From assembly GCA_016802295.1 (NCBI GenBank), contig JAESIW010000115.1, positions 372,001 through 436,000 on the forward strand: a stretch of 64,000 nt of DNA. The letters run 5' to 3'. The notes beneath the pieces are model-generated. The model saw only the letters and a program-made list of their open reading frames with translations. It made no database searches and was not told the DNA's origin. The stretch comes from Brachionus rotundiformis. Taxonomy: Eukaryota > Rotifera > Eurotatoria > Ploima > Brachionidae. The first letter of the stretch is position 1; each line of letters opens with the position of its first letter. Positions 1 to 11,502 of this stretch are shown here, piece after piece. The translations under genes were made by a program, and so were the position numbers.

Positions 1-260
1 TAAAATAACCTAATTAAGCTTTTAATTATTTTGATATTTTTAACCCTTAATCGCTCCTTGGTGATTGCTTTTTATTTATATGGACCTCTATTTAAGTGAG
101 CTCTTTCGCGATTTTTGATCTTCAAGAATCTTTTTGTTTTTCTAACTACGTTACTTACCTTTTTGTTCCCATTGAATTGCTTTGCTTGGTAATAGATGTT
201 CAAGTTGGCACCTTTTATTTTAGCTAAATCATGCTTAGTTTTACATTTTTTAAAATAAGT

Positions 261-287
261 AGTAGTAGTAGTAGTAGTAGTAGTATA
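261..287. repeat. (GTA)n microsatellite, 9 units
   Basis: A perfect run of nine GTA units. It sits directly at the 3' end of the minus-strand LINE remnant that follows, so it is read as (TAC)n in the element's own orientation. The LINE ends at 24324 and 33935 carry the same kind of tail, so this is probably an element terminus and not an independent microsatellite. Confidence 0.9.
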
Positions 288-660
288 AAAACCGCGTGGC
301 GAGATAACTCGCAGGGGAGACCCCTCAAAGCGGTCGTCTTAATTGATAATGGTCGTATTTGATTTTAAAGGAGTCCACAGTCTCAGTTGCGACTATGTCA
401 TCTGGCAGTTCGTTCCATAAATTAGCTATCCGATTAATGAAGAAGTTGTGTCTTTGCTGACAAGATACCACGATCTCACGCCGTAGTTGACTTCTCTTCG
501 TGTTTTCGGAGCCGACCATTTTGGCTCGCTGTACCACGTTATGTCATCTTTGCTTCTGCTGACTTTGTATAGTTGAATTAAGTCACCCCGTTGTCGTCTT
601 GTCTCTAAAGATGTAAGACCCATCCGCTTAAGTCTGTTCTCGTACTCCATATTACTTTCA
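288..660 (-). mobile_element. LINE remnant, C-terminal end of reverse-transcriptase ORF
   Basis: On the minus strand two frames together give the conserved tail found after the RT domain of jockey/CR1-like LINEs: a segment with LGLTSLE-like and RRxRGDLIQLYK motifs (minus strand about 650 to 550), then R-x-FF-NRIANLWNELPDDIV and a final FK segment ending near 326. A frameshift near 540 separates the two parts. Only the last roughly 370 bases remain, which fits the usual 5' truncation of LINE copies. The element ends in the (TAC)n tail at 261-287. It is non-functional. The exact clade was not determined. Confidence 0.8.
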
Positions 661-1431
661 AATTTTTTACAAATTAAACAAATTAGGGAACTAAAATGAA
701 CCTTTTAAAGTTGGTTCTTTAAATGCAAAATGGTGCAACATACAAAGTTGCATCAATTGACAAATCCTTATAATGTGTTCAAAAAATTATACAAAATGCA
801 GTTCGCGCAACAATACTAAAATTAAATTTCTTCCAAATTTGCCGAGTTTTCCAAGAATTCTGTGTAAGAATAATATGTTTCGTCATGTTGCATTTACAGA
901 ACCAGTTTTTAACTTCTAAAAAAAAATTTACAAGATTGTTTGGCATTTAGTTCTGATCTATTACAGCAAATTTTTTTTTTCTGTTTGAATTTTGAATGTT
1001 TGAAAACCAAAAAAAAAGAACCGATCGAAAAACAAAATTTATTACAAAATTATTTAAATCATGTGACTAACGATATTGCAGCAAATTTCACAAAACTGTA
1101 TAACAGCAAGTAATTGTAAATTATTACGAGCTTGACTAGAAAAAGGGTTACACAATTTTTTAAAATGATCCATAAAAATAAAGATTAACACTTAATTAAA
1201 TAAAAAAACACTTATTATTTATAACTGACACTTATTTGATTAAGAAGACCACTAATTAATTAAAAAACTCGTCTTTAATTTTTAAAACTATTTACAAATG
1301 TTGAAATTACTCAACACAGCATTCACCGCGTGAAATACGACGAAAATGACTGGGCGTTAAGCTTAAGCACTTTGGATTAAGCAATATAAATGTCATCATC
1401 AAATTGGAATCGCAGCACGCAAGATAAAGTG
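661..1431. other. AT-rich intergenic, nothing recognised
   Basis: No open frame, RNA gene or repeat could be supported. There are poly-A and poly-T runs throughout. Confidence 0.5.
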
Positions 1432-1604
1432 TAATTTTGACTCTGTCGATATGGATATCCCAATTCAATCAATTCGAAAAAAAGGAAGACTTAAAAAAAA
1501 CACTAAAGGCTCTCCTTTTTCAACCAAGCGATACACAAGCTTCAAGTTCGTCTCCAAAGGGAATTGAATATGACGAAGATTCAGAAGATGAAGTATAAAA
1601 AAAA
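1432..1604 (+). pseudogene. Probable transposase C-terminal tail remnant
   Basis: One frame reads an IPIQSIRKKGRLKKNTK-like basic stretch. After a frameshift the neighbouring frame reads KTLKALLFQPSD, a serine stretch and an acidic end (YDEDSEDEV, stop at about 1600). A basic RKxGRPKK-type motif followed by an acidic end resembles the tail of the MULE-like transposase at 55.5 kb. It is short and frameshifted, so the call is tentative. Confidence 0.35.
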
Positions 1605-2530
1605 ATCAGATCAGAACGAAGCGTTTGACATCGAGTCAAAATCATGAGAAAACTGTGGCAGTAAATCGACGAAAAAAAGATACTGAGCTTTTCTGAATAA
1701 TAAATGTGGTAAAAAAAATTATAAAGTTATTTTTTAATATTTGTGTTTTTTTTTTAATAAATGTGTGTTGAAATATTAAAAAAAAAGGTTTTTCTTAATA
1801 TTTTTTATTAAATGTGTTCTTTTTAATAAAATTGTGGTATCACAAATGATTATATCAAAATACTGTATTTTTTTTATTTCTTTTAATAATCGAAGAAACT
1901 CGGTTAATCTGTTTAAATGAGGACAAATATAGATCATTTTTAATTCAAATCATCAAATCACCTATAATAATTTTTTATTAATTTATTTTCCTAATTATAA
2001 TTCTTTTAAGTAAACCGATAAAACCATTGTAAAAAGATGTTTAAAATTTTTAACCAATTTTATAAATGACCAAATAATCGAGAATCAATTGACCAAATAT
2101 AAAATTGTTATTTTCATTCAAAGGAGGCTTTAATTCAATTAAAAAATTGTATTTTTTAGTTATAGATTAACTGAAAAGTTTTTGTGAAAAATATAGTTTA
2201 ATAAAATATTTAAAAAAAGTCAAAAAAACTTTTTTTCTAAAACTTTGCTTAATCAGTTTGAAAAATGTTCAATGTATGAAAAAAACTAATTAATCCTAAA
2301 TCATGCTTATAATTATAATTAAATGATCATTAAAGAAACAAAATTTTATTTTATTTCATATTGAGAATTATTTTTAATATAAATTAAGTGAATAAGACGA
2401 AAAATAATTAATTAAAGTTTTATCAAAATGTTATTTCATACTGTTTCAAGACGCAACCGTAGGTAATAGGTATATTTTTGAAAACTATATATTCAATAAC
2501 AAAAAGACATTTAAAAAATTTTTGCCAAAA
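1605..2530. other. AT-rich intergenic upstream of the protease homolog
   Basis: Homopolymer-rich DNA with no coding signal seen. It must contain the promoter and 5' UTR of the downstream gene, but no specific element can be named. Confidence 0.5.
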
Positions 2531-3736
2531 ATGACAAAAGTAATTCCATTTACAAAGCCTATAGAAAAAAAAGACCAAGTTACACTATCATTGAAAGTAA
2601 TAAGCTTAATATTTCAAATTCTGGTACTGGTTTTAATTGCAGTCGGTCTTTTGACATATTTCATTGGATATCATAACAAACCACCCGTGGTTGAACCACC
2701 TGAGGAATGTCCAAATAAATTCAGTGGTTCTGTGTGTGATGAATGTGGAATAATTCGCGGTCAACCCAATGTAAAAATTGCTGGTGGACTTCAAGTAGTA
2801 AACAATTCTTGGCCAGCTTCAGTCCACTTAATTTTCAACTATGCCAATTATCTTAGAATTAATGGTTCGTTTACTTACGTAACTAAAAAGTTAGCATGTG
2901 GAGCAGTTTTGATAAACAGACAAACAATACTAACTGCAGCTAGTTGCATTATAGATACAATTGATGTTGTTAAAAATGGTGTGACCTATACGATTAAAGT
3001 TGAATTAAACAATTATAGAAGCTCATGGTCAGAAATGTATCAAGTATATTTAGATTCGCATGATGTCGATGGAGTTGGACTTTGGTATTCTGGGAATACA
3101 GCAAAAAGAGTTGGAGTAGTGGAGTTTACCAAAGTGAGTTTATTAGAATTATTTAAATAGATTTTATTTTTAAAATTTTAAAATTCAAAAATTAAAAAGC
3201 ATCAAGACTATGATCCAGACACCCATTTGAATAATATTGCTGTAATGAAATTGGCTTCTGAAGTAGAATTGGATCATGATACTCAATTGGCATGTCTACC
3301 TGATCCAAATTTGGAAATTTACCCTAAAAGTTTGAACACTGACGGATGGATAGTTGGATGGGGTGAAAGTATTCTAGATGGATCTAGTGAAACTTATTTG
3401 CGTAACGCCAAGATAACTATTTATGAAAGTGCAACATGCTCATCTAGTGGTAATTCATTTTACCTTGACTCAGAAAAACAGCTTTGTGGAGGAAGTCCGT
3501 CAAGTGATGTGTGTAGTGGTGATTTGGGAAATGCACTATATGTAAAAGATACAGTTGATGGAAGAGAAAAACATATTTTAGCAGGAATTGTGAGTTATGG
3601 AGCGAGTTGTGCCACTGGACCACCAAGGTAATTTATTTTTTTATAACAATCTGAAACTAATTTAACAATATTTTGAAGTGTTTTTACCAGAGTAAGTGCT
3701 TACAAAGATTGGATTTTACATCATGTCAGCTATTAA
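2531..3736 (+). CDS. Type II membrane trypsin-like serine protease homolog, catalytically dead
   Basis: Three exons, 2531-3133, 3200-3627 and 3679-3736, encode 362 residues. A short basic cytoplasmic N-terminus is followed by one membrane segment (about residues 22-46, LKVISLIFQILVLVLI), a Cys-containing stem, then a full trypsin fold starting at an IAGG activation-like site (canonical IVGG). Family landmarks kept include VGWGE, CGG, Asp189, the oxyanion-loop Gly193, SYGxxC and a VFTRVSAYKDWI end. All three catalytic residues are changed: TAAHC reads TAASC (Ser138), the NDIAL aspartate is Asn213 (NNIAVMKL), and GDSGG reads GDLGN (Leu310). It should fold but not cleave, so a binding, decoy or regulatory role at the cell surface is likely. 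The ATG at 2531 is the first in frame before the membrane segment. The reading frame is otherwise intact, so this is a pseudoprotease and not a decayed gene. Confidence 0.85.
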
Positions 3737-5154
3737 AATAAAAAATAATTAAACATCAATAATCTTACATTTTAAAGTTTAATTTTTCAAATAAATATAT
3801 TTTTGCATGAATAACTATTATTATTGCAGAAAATCAATAATAGCTCAAGAATAAACTTTAATTATATTTCCATTTTTATTTTTAATTCAATAAATAATTT
3901 TAATAAAATATATGTTTTATAGATAAAAAAAAATATTATCGTTTCGAAGTTTCGATGCTTTTATTCTTGTGACTATCATATCTAAATTAAGTAGGTAAAT
4001 TCATTTAAAATTGAGGATCCAGCTACAATTTGAAATAAAAAAAATAAAAAATTTCCTGTTTTTTTAGTAAAATGGGTTCAGAATAATTGGAATCAATTTC
4101 AAAAAGACAGAAATTTTCAGTATACAAAAAAACTGTTTAATGATTGTTTAAACAATTGTAATGTATAATAAGCTGGATGACATCTTAATTGGAAGCCAAG
4201 TCTAATAAGATTTTTGTTCATTAGAATTAAAATCTTAAAAATAATTTATGAAATAATTTAAAAAATAATAAAAGAAATTTTTTCTTTAATTTCTTTACCT
4301 CTCTAATATATTATAGGACAATGAAAGTATTTCGTATAACTAATTCTTTATTTTACTATATTTTTGAAAATAAATAATAATTTAAAAGAGTTGCTTTTAC
4401 ATGGAATCAATTACGTGATAAGATTTTTAAAAAGAATAAGAATACTTAAATAAACTGCCAGATAAGATAAATGAATTTTAATTCTAGTTCTAGTTGATAA
4501 ATTATTCAAGACATCAATTTGTAATATGACATTTCCTCTTTTGGTCGATTGGAATAAATTTCGCTTCACTGGAAACGAGCAATACTTGTGTCTATATGCA
4601 ATGTGGAGAAAATGGATACAAATGTAGTTCCTGCCAAATCATCTACAATTGCATGTATTATTTTCGCAATCGATTTATAGTAATCATTTGGAACAGCATC
4701 CCTGATTCCTTGGTTTTGATTTGAACTTTTTGTAGTCCATCATTTTCGAGTGCTCAAAGTATCGCTTTATCTGCTCTTTTACTGATGACCAAAAAGAATA
4801 ATAATGATATAATGATATAAATGGTTTAATAAAATTTTTGAAAAGATTGATCAATTTTTGCACAAATTTACGCACCTTTATCCGAAATCTTGATATTTAA
4901 CGTGGTATTTAATTCAGAAAATTTTTAGTTATCACCACATTAAAAACAAAAAATCCTACACCAAGGTTGCATCAAAATTTAGATTTCAATTTTTTTTATA
5001 AATTTTTTTTTTTAATTGTAAAACTTAATTTTTGATGCGGCATCAAAAGATAAATTTTCATAAAAAAAGAAAGCATTTTTTATTTCAATATAGCCTAGTC
5101 TCTATTAATAAAAGAGAAATACCTTTTTCATATTTTGAATAACTTAGAAAATAT
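3737..5154. other. AT-rich intergenic
   Basis: Contains likely polyadenylation signals (AATAAA near 3792 and 3889) for the protease homolog. Otherwise no gene is seen. A 63-codon minus-strand open frame at 4684-4875 is lysine-rich and resembles nothing known to me. Confidence 0.4.
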
Positions 5155-5570
5155 GATTGAAACTTGGACCGTTGATCAAATGGATCCGGTAGATGGTATG
5201 AAAAAATTTCATAATTCACTCCAGATAAGAGCTGATACTGGGCAAGAAATAGATCAACATATATAAAAAATGAGCCTATTAAATTTTTTCGAGATTTTGA
5301 AATCTATTTGGTAGCTCACTTGGAAACTACTGATCTAGGGTTTGGTGAATTATATGATTTGATCGAGTGTGAAAAAGATAGTTCAAATGCTAATATGATA
5401 CAAATTCTTTTAATGGATATTCTTATTTAAAAAGGGGCCGAATTCAACAATGATAAATGGTGATATACAAAAATCTTTATTAAAAAGTATGAAATCTTTT
5501 ACTAAGGTAGAGTTAATCGGGTATTAAATAAACTAGATCAATATGTACCTGAATTGTTTTAATAAATAAA
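5155..5570 (+). pseudogene. Degenerate coding-like stretch, family unknown
   Basis: Two neighbouring frames look protein-like: one from about 5158 reads ETWTVDQMDPVDGMKKFHNS and on to a stop, and another from about 5282 reads FFRDFEIYLVAHLETTDLGF and continues acidic for about 48 codons before a stop. Composition (E, D and W content, few homopolymers) is unlike the surrounding AT-rich spacer. No ATG-to-stop gene or splice model could be built, so it may be a decayed gene or transposon piece. Confidence 0.25.
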
Positions 5571-5931
5571 TTTCTGGTAGCTGAAAAAAAAATTTTTTAT
5601 TTTGAAAATTATGTCCAGATGGTTATGATTTTTACCAATAAAAAGAAAATTACATTTATTTGTACTATTTAAATAATAATTATGTTTAAAATTTAATAAA
5701 ATTAACAGCATATTAAATGAATAAGAAATTAATAATGACTCATTAAAAACAACGACCTATTTATACAAAATTTGAAGAAATAATCCAAACAAAACATTCT
5801 AGTTCAATAAGAAAAATTTTCACCTTAACATAATTGAACGAATTTAACTTAAAATTTGCTTTCGTCAGCATATTTTAAAAATATTTTTCTATCTGTTCTT
5901 ATTGTTCAAATTTTGAAAAAATTTTCATAAA

Positions 5932-8150
5932 ATGAAAACTCAAATTACTTTTACAATTGTTTTAATTTGTCTTGGAATTTGCCAAATTAATGCAGCCAAA
6001 GCTGTATTGGAAACCTGTAAAGATGAAAAAGAGTTTAAAAACTTACTTAAAACACGGCCTAATTTGCTCATCTTATTTTCTAAAAATGGTATTTTGAATA
6101 ATTTCCCAAAGAAGCATATTCTCTAAAGATTTTTTCTAGATGCTTCTGTTAAAGATAAGATAAAACTTCTAAAAGAGGTCAGTCTTGAGGTTAGAAACCT
6201 GGCTACTGTGGCTTATATCAATTGCGAGTAAACTGCATATAATTTTTTTTTACTTAAAAAAACTAATCTTTATTAAAAGTACATTGAAAAAAGTTTGTAA
6301 AAAGCAAAAAATCAATCCGGATCCTTTCGAACTTAAGCATTTCAGGTACAGTAAACTTAGATAACAATAAAAATTTATATTCTCAAATAAAAATATATTT
6401 TTTTTAGCGATGGAAAATTTCATAAAGACTATGATCGCCAATTTGTTAAAAAATCAATCATTAGTTTTTTAAAAGATCCCAAAGGTGACCTGCCTTGGGA
6501 TGAGGTAAATCTAAATAAAATAGTTTATTTTCAAAATTTTATTCAATTAACTTAGGAAGAAGATTCCAAAGATGTTGTTCATATAAAAGATGAAGGAGTA
6601 TGACAATAAAAATATATGAATAAATATTTTTTAATAATTCTTAAATTTAATTTTAAGTCTTTTTACAAATTATTGAAAAAATATGCCAAATCTGATAAAA
6701 TTGGAATACTGGGAATGTTTTATGCACCATGGTGTGGTTTTTGTAAAAAACTTAAGCCGGACTTTTCTGCTGCAGCGACCGAGCTTAAGAAAAAGCATGT
6801 TTTAGCTGGCATAGATGTCGACCTAATTGAAAATTATGGACTCAGAAAGACTTTTAATATAACTGGTTTTCCCACTTTGCTCTACTTCAAGTCTGGTGAG
6901 CTTCAATTTCAATATGGAGGTGAGAATAACAAGGATTCTTTGGTTAAATGGATGAATGATCCGCATCCTCCAATGCCAAAAGAAGAAGAAAAAAGCTGGG
7001 CTGATGAAGAAGATGTCCATGTGACATTTTTAACTGATGACACTTTTGACGAGTTCATTGAGACCCATCATAATGTATTGGTAAAATTTTATGCTCCATG
7101 GTGTGGTCATTGTAAACATATGAAACCAATTTTGAATAATGTGGCCAAAAAATTAAAAGAAGAAAATTCTGAGAACATCATTGCATTTGTAGATGCTACC
7201 AAGGAAACAAAATTGGCTCAGCGTTTTAAAATTAAGGGATATCCTTCAATTAAATTATTCCAAGATGGTAAATATGCATGGGATTATAACGAGAGATCTG
7301 AAGAAAAAATTTTAGAATATATGAGAAAGTATATAAATTGCTAAGTTTGAAGATAATTTTATAATTTTTTTCTAGCCCTACTGAACCACCTAAAAAAGAA
7401 GAAGAACCAGAATGGAAAGATGAAAAATCTCACATTTTCCATGCTGATTCTCAATCATTCAATTCATTTATTAAAACCAAAAAGCATGCATTGGCATTTT
7501 TTTATGCTCCATGGTGTGGTCATTGCAAAAAAGCTAAGCCAGAGATAACCCAAGCAGCTGAGCATTTTAAAGACGAGCTCAAAGTTGCATTCGTAGCAGT
7601 TGACTGCACCAAGCATCAGCCTGTATGTGAACAGTTTGATGTCAAAGGATTTCCTACCATTATTTACTTTAATTATGGAAAAAATCCAAAAGCTTACGAA
7701 GGAGGTCGTGAAGCTAAAGATTTTATCAAGTTTATGAAGAACCCACAAGACCCAAACTCAGCTAAAAGTGACCCAAGGGATGAATGGAAAGACTTTCCGG
7801 GAAATAAGCACGTTCATCTCTTAGATGACTCAAATTTTGATGATTTTATAAATACTAAAAAAAGAGTTTTGGTAATGTTTTATGCACCATGGTGCGGTCA
7901 TTGTAAAAATATGAAACCAGCTTATGCTTTAGCGGCAAATGATGTCACTAGTTTTGTACCAGGCTCATATTTGGCAGCAGTAGACGCCACTGTCAACAGT
8001 CAATTGAGCAAAAGATTTGAGCTGCGTGGATTTCCAACTTTAAAATTTTTTGAAAATGGCCAATTTAAATTCGATTATAACGGAGGAAGGAACAAAGAAG
8101 ACTTTATTGAATTTCTAAGAAATCCTGTTCAACCCAAGTCAGAACTTTAG
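5932..8150 (+). CDS. PDIA5-like protein disulfide isomerase with four CxxC thioredoxin domains
   Basis: Seven exons (5932-6088, 6140-6227, 6280-6345, 6408-6504, 6556-6597, 6658-7328, 7376-8150) encode 631 residues in continuous frame. After a signal peptide comes a redox-inactive b-like domain (about 25-145; the CKKQK and FLKDPKG stretches align with PDIA5), then four thioredoxin domains with active sites CGFC, CGHC, CGHC and CGHC at nucleotides about 6730, 7100, 7514 and 7895. Each has the APWC lead and a cis-Pro loop (GFPT or GYPS). The C-terminus KSEL is a KDEL-like ER retrieval signal. The protein should catalyse disulfide formation and isomerisation in the ER lumen. Vertebrate PDIA5 is about 519 residues with three thioredoxin domains, so this protein appears to have gained one. 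The last two exons carry all catalytic domains. The family call is secure, strict PDIA5 orthology less so. Confidence 0.88.
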
Positions 8151-8439
8151 AATTCCAAAATAGTATTTTTAAAATACTATTTGTTCTTTTTTTTTGTTTT
8201 TAAGTTAATTATTCATCATAAAGCATTTAAGTTTTTTTCGTAGACAGTTTTATTTTAAATTTTTAGTTTTAGACTGACTAAACTAATCAAATATAAATTA
8301 ATAAAAAATTACCTAGGCAATAAATTGATTTTATTCTTATAACTTATAAGAGTCTTCAATGAAAACTCACATCAATTATTTTTGTATGGAAAAAATATAA
8401 ACTAACTTGAGAATTGTCAAGACAAGTTAAATTTTTTTC
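8151..8439. other. Intergenic, nothing recognised
   Basis: AT-rich 3' flank of the disulfide isomerase gene. No further feature is visible. Confidence 0.5.
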
Positions 8440-9310
8440 ATTTTAAGAGCTTTATTTGGTATTTGATTACCTTTCATTCTCTTTCGCCCAAGCTGCTGTC
8501 GCCTGTATTCCATGCATTGGCTCATTGGTTCTGGATTTCTTCTTTTGTATAGCTCATCATTTGACACTTTCTAAGACCAATGGATACCAAGTATCCTCCT
8601 TAGACTTCCACTATGGAACGTATTCAGACTCAGACTATCTCAAGCATTCACTTCCGTTCATCAGTGTTGCTTTTAATACATTGTTAGACAGCTTAAGTTT
8701 TGTTTTCTTACTGTAGTTGGTTGGCTTTCAAACTTTTCTTTGTCTAGCAAAGACCCATTTCGCTTTTGCGAGTTTGGTATTGATATATCTATTGAATCTA
8801 TTGAATTTCTCGCAGAAGAGTTTTATCAAGTTAACTATCTTCTGCGGTAGACCGTATTATTTTAGTCCAGCCTACAAAATTTTCCTGTGTATGCTCAAAG
8901 ACTTTAATTAATGGGTTATTCCATTCCAGACTTTATTCTATGATGTTCTTAAGAGCAAATATTTGATCAATACAACCTCATTTCTAAATCCTGCCTGCTC
9001 TTCTCTAAGTATGAAAAGAGCTTTTAATTCTTCCCAGAATTATGGTCCAGAATGCCTTATTTGCTATTTTTAGGAGTATTATTCCTTTTCAATTGTCAAA
9101 TCATTTAATTGCCTTTAATTGAGAATATAATTTTAAGTCCCTTTATCCAGTCCTCATGTATGATCTTTCATTGCCATATTTTGCTAAAGAGACCGCAAAG
9201 TATCTCTGCTAATATCTTTTGTATAAGAGATTCACATATCGCATTAGTGATCCTATGTAATATGTAGATCCCTTTCAACTCACTTGTTCTTCTTCGCTGG
9301 CACACTGATT
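8440..9310 (-). mobile_element. Broken LINE reverse transcriptase (second family)
   Basis: Reading the minus strand from 9310 downward, shifting frames give, in order, a W-x-x-GL segment before KG, the EEQAGFR motif typical of LINE RTs, an NKVWNGI segment, and near 8600-8460 a tail with RRILGIHW and RRxQLGRKR motifs that follows the RT in L1/RTE-like elements. Stops and frameshifts occur throughout and the catalytic middle is missing or unreadable. The text around 8925 (IKSGMEWNNPLI-like) matches the start of the plus-strand remnant at 62940, so both belong to one family. Long plus-strand open frames here (8456-8911) are antisense shadows. Confidence 0.7.
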
Positions 9311-9984
9311 TATATAAATCTTATGTATTATTTTATATCTAGATATTATTTTTGATAATAATTATATAAAAGTTGAAAAATTTAATTTATTTTTTTAAAC
9401 AATATTCTTTTAAATGGTGCAAATTGTATCAAAACTAAAAAAAATCTATTAAAATAATATACTGCGACTATTATTGAAATTAACTTTATAAAAAAACTAA
9501 AATGGTAGATAAAATTTTATCAAAATAACATTTTACTGGCTTTTAAGCTAAAATTAAGTACACAAAAAATAAATATTTATCTCAAATAAATAACAGAAGC
9601 ATATTAAAATAAATATTCAAAATTGTCAATTATTACTTATACAATTTAATTCAAAAAGTGGTTCAGATTAAGACTGTTGTCATGTTATTTCCATTTTTAT
9701 TCTCGACCAATAAATCAAAGAGAGCTCTTTTTTATTTTTTTTATATTTTATCATAATAAAACCTTAGATTGAATACAAAATTCTTAAAATTTGAAATCGA
9801 TTAATTTATGATGTTGTGTGAAAAATTTTGTTAGGAATGATCTATCATTTTAAAAATTTAATTTTTTTATATCAATTTAAAAATTTAATTTCTAAATTAT
9901 TTTTTATTCGTTGCCATCATTTGAAAAGACATTACAGAAAAAACAAACATTCTATTTATATTTCTTAATATTTGAGGGTTAGAG
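9311..9984. other. AT-rich spacer with a short dispersed repeat
   Basis: No gene is seen. Bases about 9625-9735 match the reverse complement of about 29565-29665 with several mismatches (shared core GATTAAGACTGTTGTCATG). The second copy lies in the long intron of the third Acinus gene. The rest is homopolymer-rich. Confidence 0.5.
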
Positions 9985-10440
9985 GGTCATTTAAAATATA
10001 AAAATTAAAGTAGGTAAAGTTTAATTCCATATTTGATTGGAAACTTAACCAATTCATAACAAAACTACGGTTATTTTCCATATATAAATGAAAATTAAAC
10101 AATTAAAAAGTTTTAATTGATCAAGGATCTGGTATATAGATCAGTAATCAATGGTCTAGTGGTAGCAATTAGAGGGAATTGCATTAAAATCCAGAGAAAA
10201 TTTTTTCTTGCTCAAGTTAGAAACGATTTTGCAGCTACAGTGAGCACTCAAGACATGCTTTTTTTCCAAACATGGTAGTTCCACACTGGAATTACTAACC
10301 GAAAAATGTAGTACTAGTAAAAATACTGAGTTCAGACACTCTACATGCTAGGTATCGCAGCAAGAACTACTTCTGGTCCTACTATGTAAAGACCAAAATT
10401 CAAATGATATATTTTTTTAATTAATATCTTCAAATACAGG
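9985..10440 (+). repeat. Left arm, distal part of the inverted duplication (matches 25010-25455)
   Basis: Reading outward from the Acinus gene, this block is the reverse complement of 25010-25455 with scattered substitutions. It contains a plus-strand LINE 3' remnant at about 10110-10380 (RGNCIKIQ, FLAQVRNDFAA and TVSTQDM-like text, then the conserved 3' UTR ending GCAGCAAGAACTAC). It preserves the empty target site TAATAT at 10422-10427, where the other arm has a LINE insertion. Confidence 0.85.
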
Positions 10441-10569
10441 TTGAGTTATAAAAATCAAAAGTTAAAGTTTAATTTTAGGATCTTGTTTTATGAAAAAATA
10501 AATTTAAAGCTTGAAATAACTTACATTAAGAAAAAAGGCATAGTAAAGAATACAGAGAAGTGGTGTTTA

Positions 10570-10638
10570 CATGGAAAAAGCTGAAACTGAGGAAACCAAA
10601 GAGGTTCCAATGAACGAAGAGTCATTGGAGAAAAGCTT
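10570..10638 (+). pseudogene. Orphan fragment of Acinus exon 2
   Basis: About 66 bases starting ATGGAAAAAGCTGAAACTG match 12086-12150 inside exon 2 of the downstream Acinus copy with about four differences. The fragment lies about 900 bases upstream of the gene start, in the same orientation, inside a stretch of roughly 400 bases (10506-10915) that has no counterpart in the other duplication arm. It is too short to be functional and probably arrived by a template switch or a mobile-element event. Confidence 0.8.
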
Positions 10639-10680
10639 TTAGTTGAAAATTAAAGACTTGAAAATCTAAATTTTTTATCA

Positions 10681-10735
10681 GTAGTAGTTCTTGCTGCGAC
10701 ATCTAACATATAGAGTGTCTGCTATTGTAAAGATT
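10681..10735 (-). mobile_element. LINE 3' terminal fragment
   Basis: AGTAGTAGTTCTTGCTGCGA followed by CATATAGAGTGTCTG matches the 3' terminus of the LINE at 24324-25008 and its relatives at 25070 and 26215. Only the extreme 3' UTR remains here. It lies about 45 bases downstream of the orphan Acinus fragment. Confidence 0.75.
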
Positions 10736-10959
10736 TTCTAAAAAATAATGTTATATTTGGCCCATTTTTGCTTTCGAATAAAATACATTTATTTCCCTTA
10801 AAACAATTATTTTGTATTTGAGTCATTTGTGGGAAGGAGATATTTTAATTTGAGGAAACAATTATCTCTATTTTTTTAATCAAAAATGTTAAAATATCTT
10901 CAAGCAAGTTTAACAGGATTTTTTTTTTCAAAATAAGTTTAAACCTTTGGATTCATTTT

Positions 10960-11502
10960 TTTTAAAAAGAATTTATAGTTTGAAAAACTTATAATCACTT
11001 TTGTTTTGACTTCTGGGCAAGTCTGATTTAAGTATTGAATATCTGATAAAAAGAAGAAATACTAAGATAACAATAACACAATGAAGTGGGATATTGGATG
11101 AATCTTGCATCAAAAATGGCTTTGCAATCCTCAACTAAACCAACAATCTCTGGATAAAAAATAAAACTTAATTAAATTTTGAATATTTAACAAGCGAATA
11201 ATTCTCATAAATGAATTATTGAACTTTTTGGACAAAACGAGTCCTATTAAAACTTCATTTTGTATATTCTCCTAAGTAAACACAATTGTTAAGTTAGCTG
11301 TGCAGTTAGAACTTAATTTGAAATTATAGCGAACATAAACAGCTTGATATACTCGCTTTGAGGATAAGAGATTTGAAATTTTGAACATTTTGTATGAAAG
11401 AATAAAATCCTAAACTCGCGCACATTAGCTGCATATAAACTTCTCAATTTATTTAGATTTATGAATTAAGCGAGAGTCGCATTTTGTCACATATAATCCA
11501 GA
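10960..11502 (+). repeat. Duplicated Acinus 5' flank
   Basis: This promoter-proximal flank of Acinus copy 1 is present as a reverse complement at about 23593-24150 (flank of copy 2), and part of it (about 10965-11150) again at 25528-25745. Shared text includes the stretch reading GATTGTTGGTTTAGTTGAGG on the opposite strand. It presumably holds the Acinus promoter. No specific factor site is claimed. Confidence 0.85.

Noticed and set aside
6250..6441. Minus-strand frame inside the disulfide isomerase locus
   Set aside because: Covers introns and exon 3 of the plus-strand gene, whose protein matches PDIA5. No independent evidence.
8456..8911. Two adjoining plus-strand hydrophobic open frames resembling a membrane protein
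   Set aside because: The opposite strand carries LINE RT motifs in order (QAGFR region, RRILGIHW tail), so these are antisense shadows of a dead LINE.
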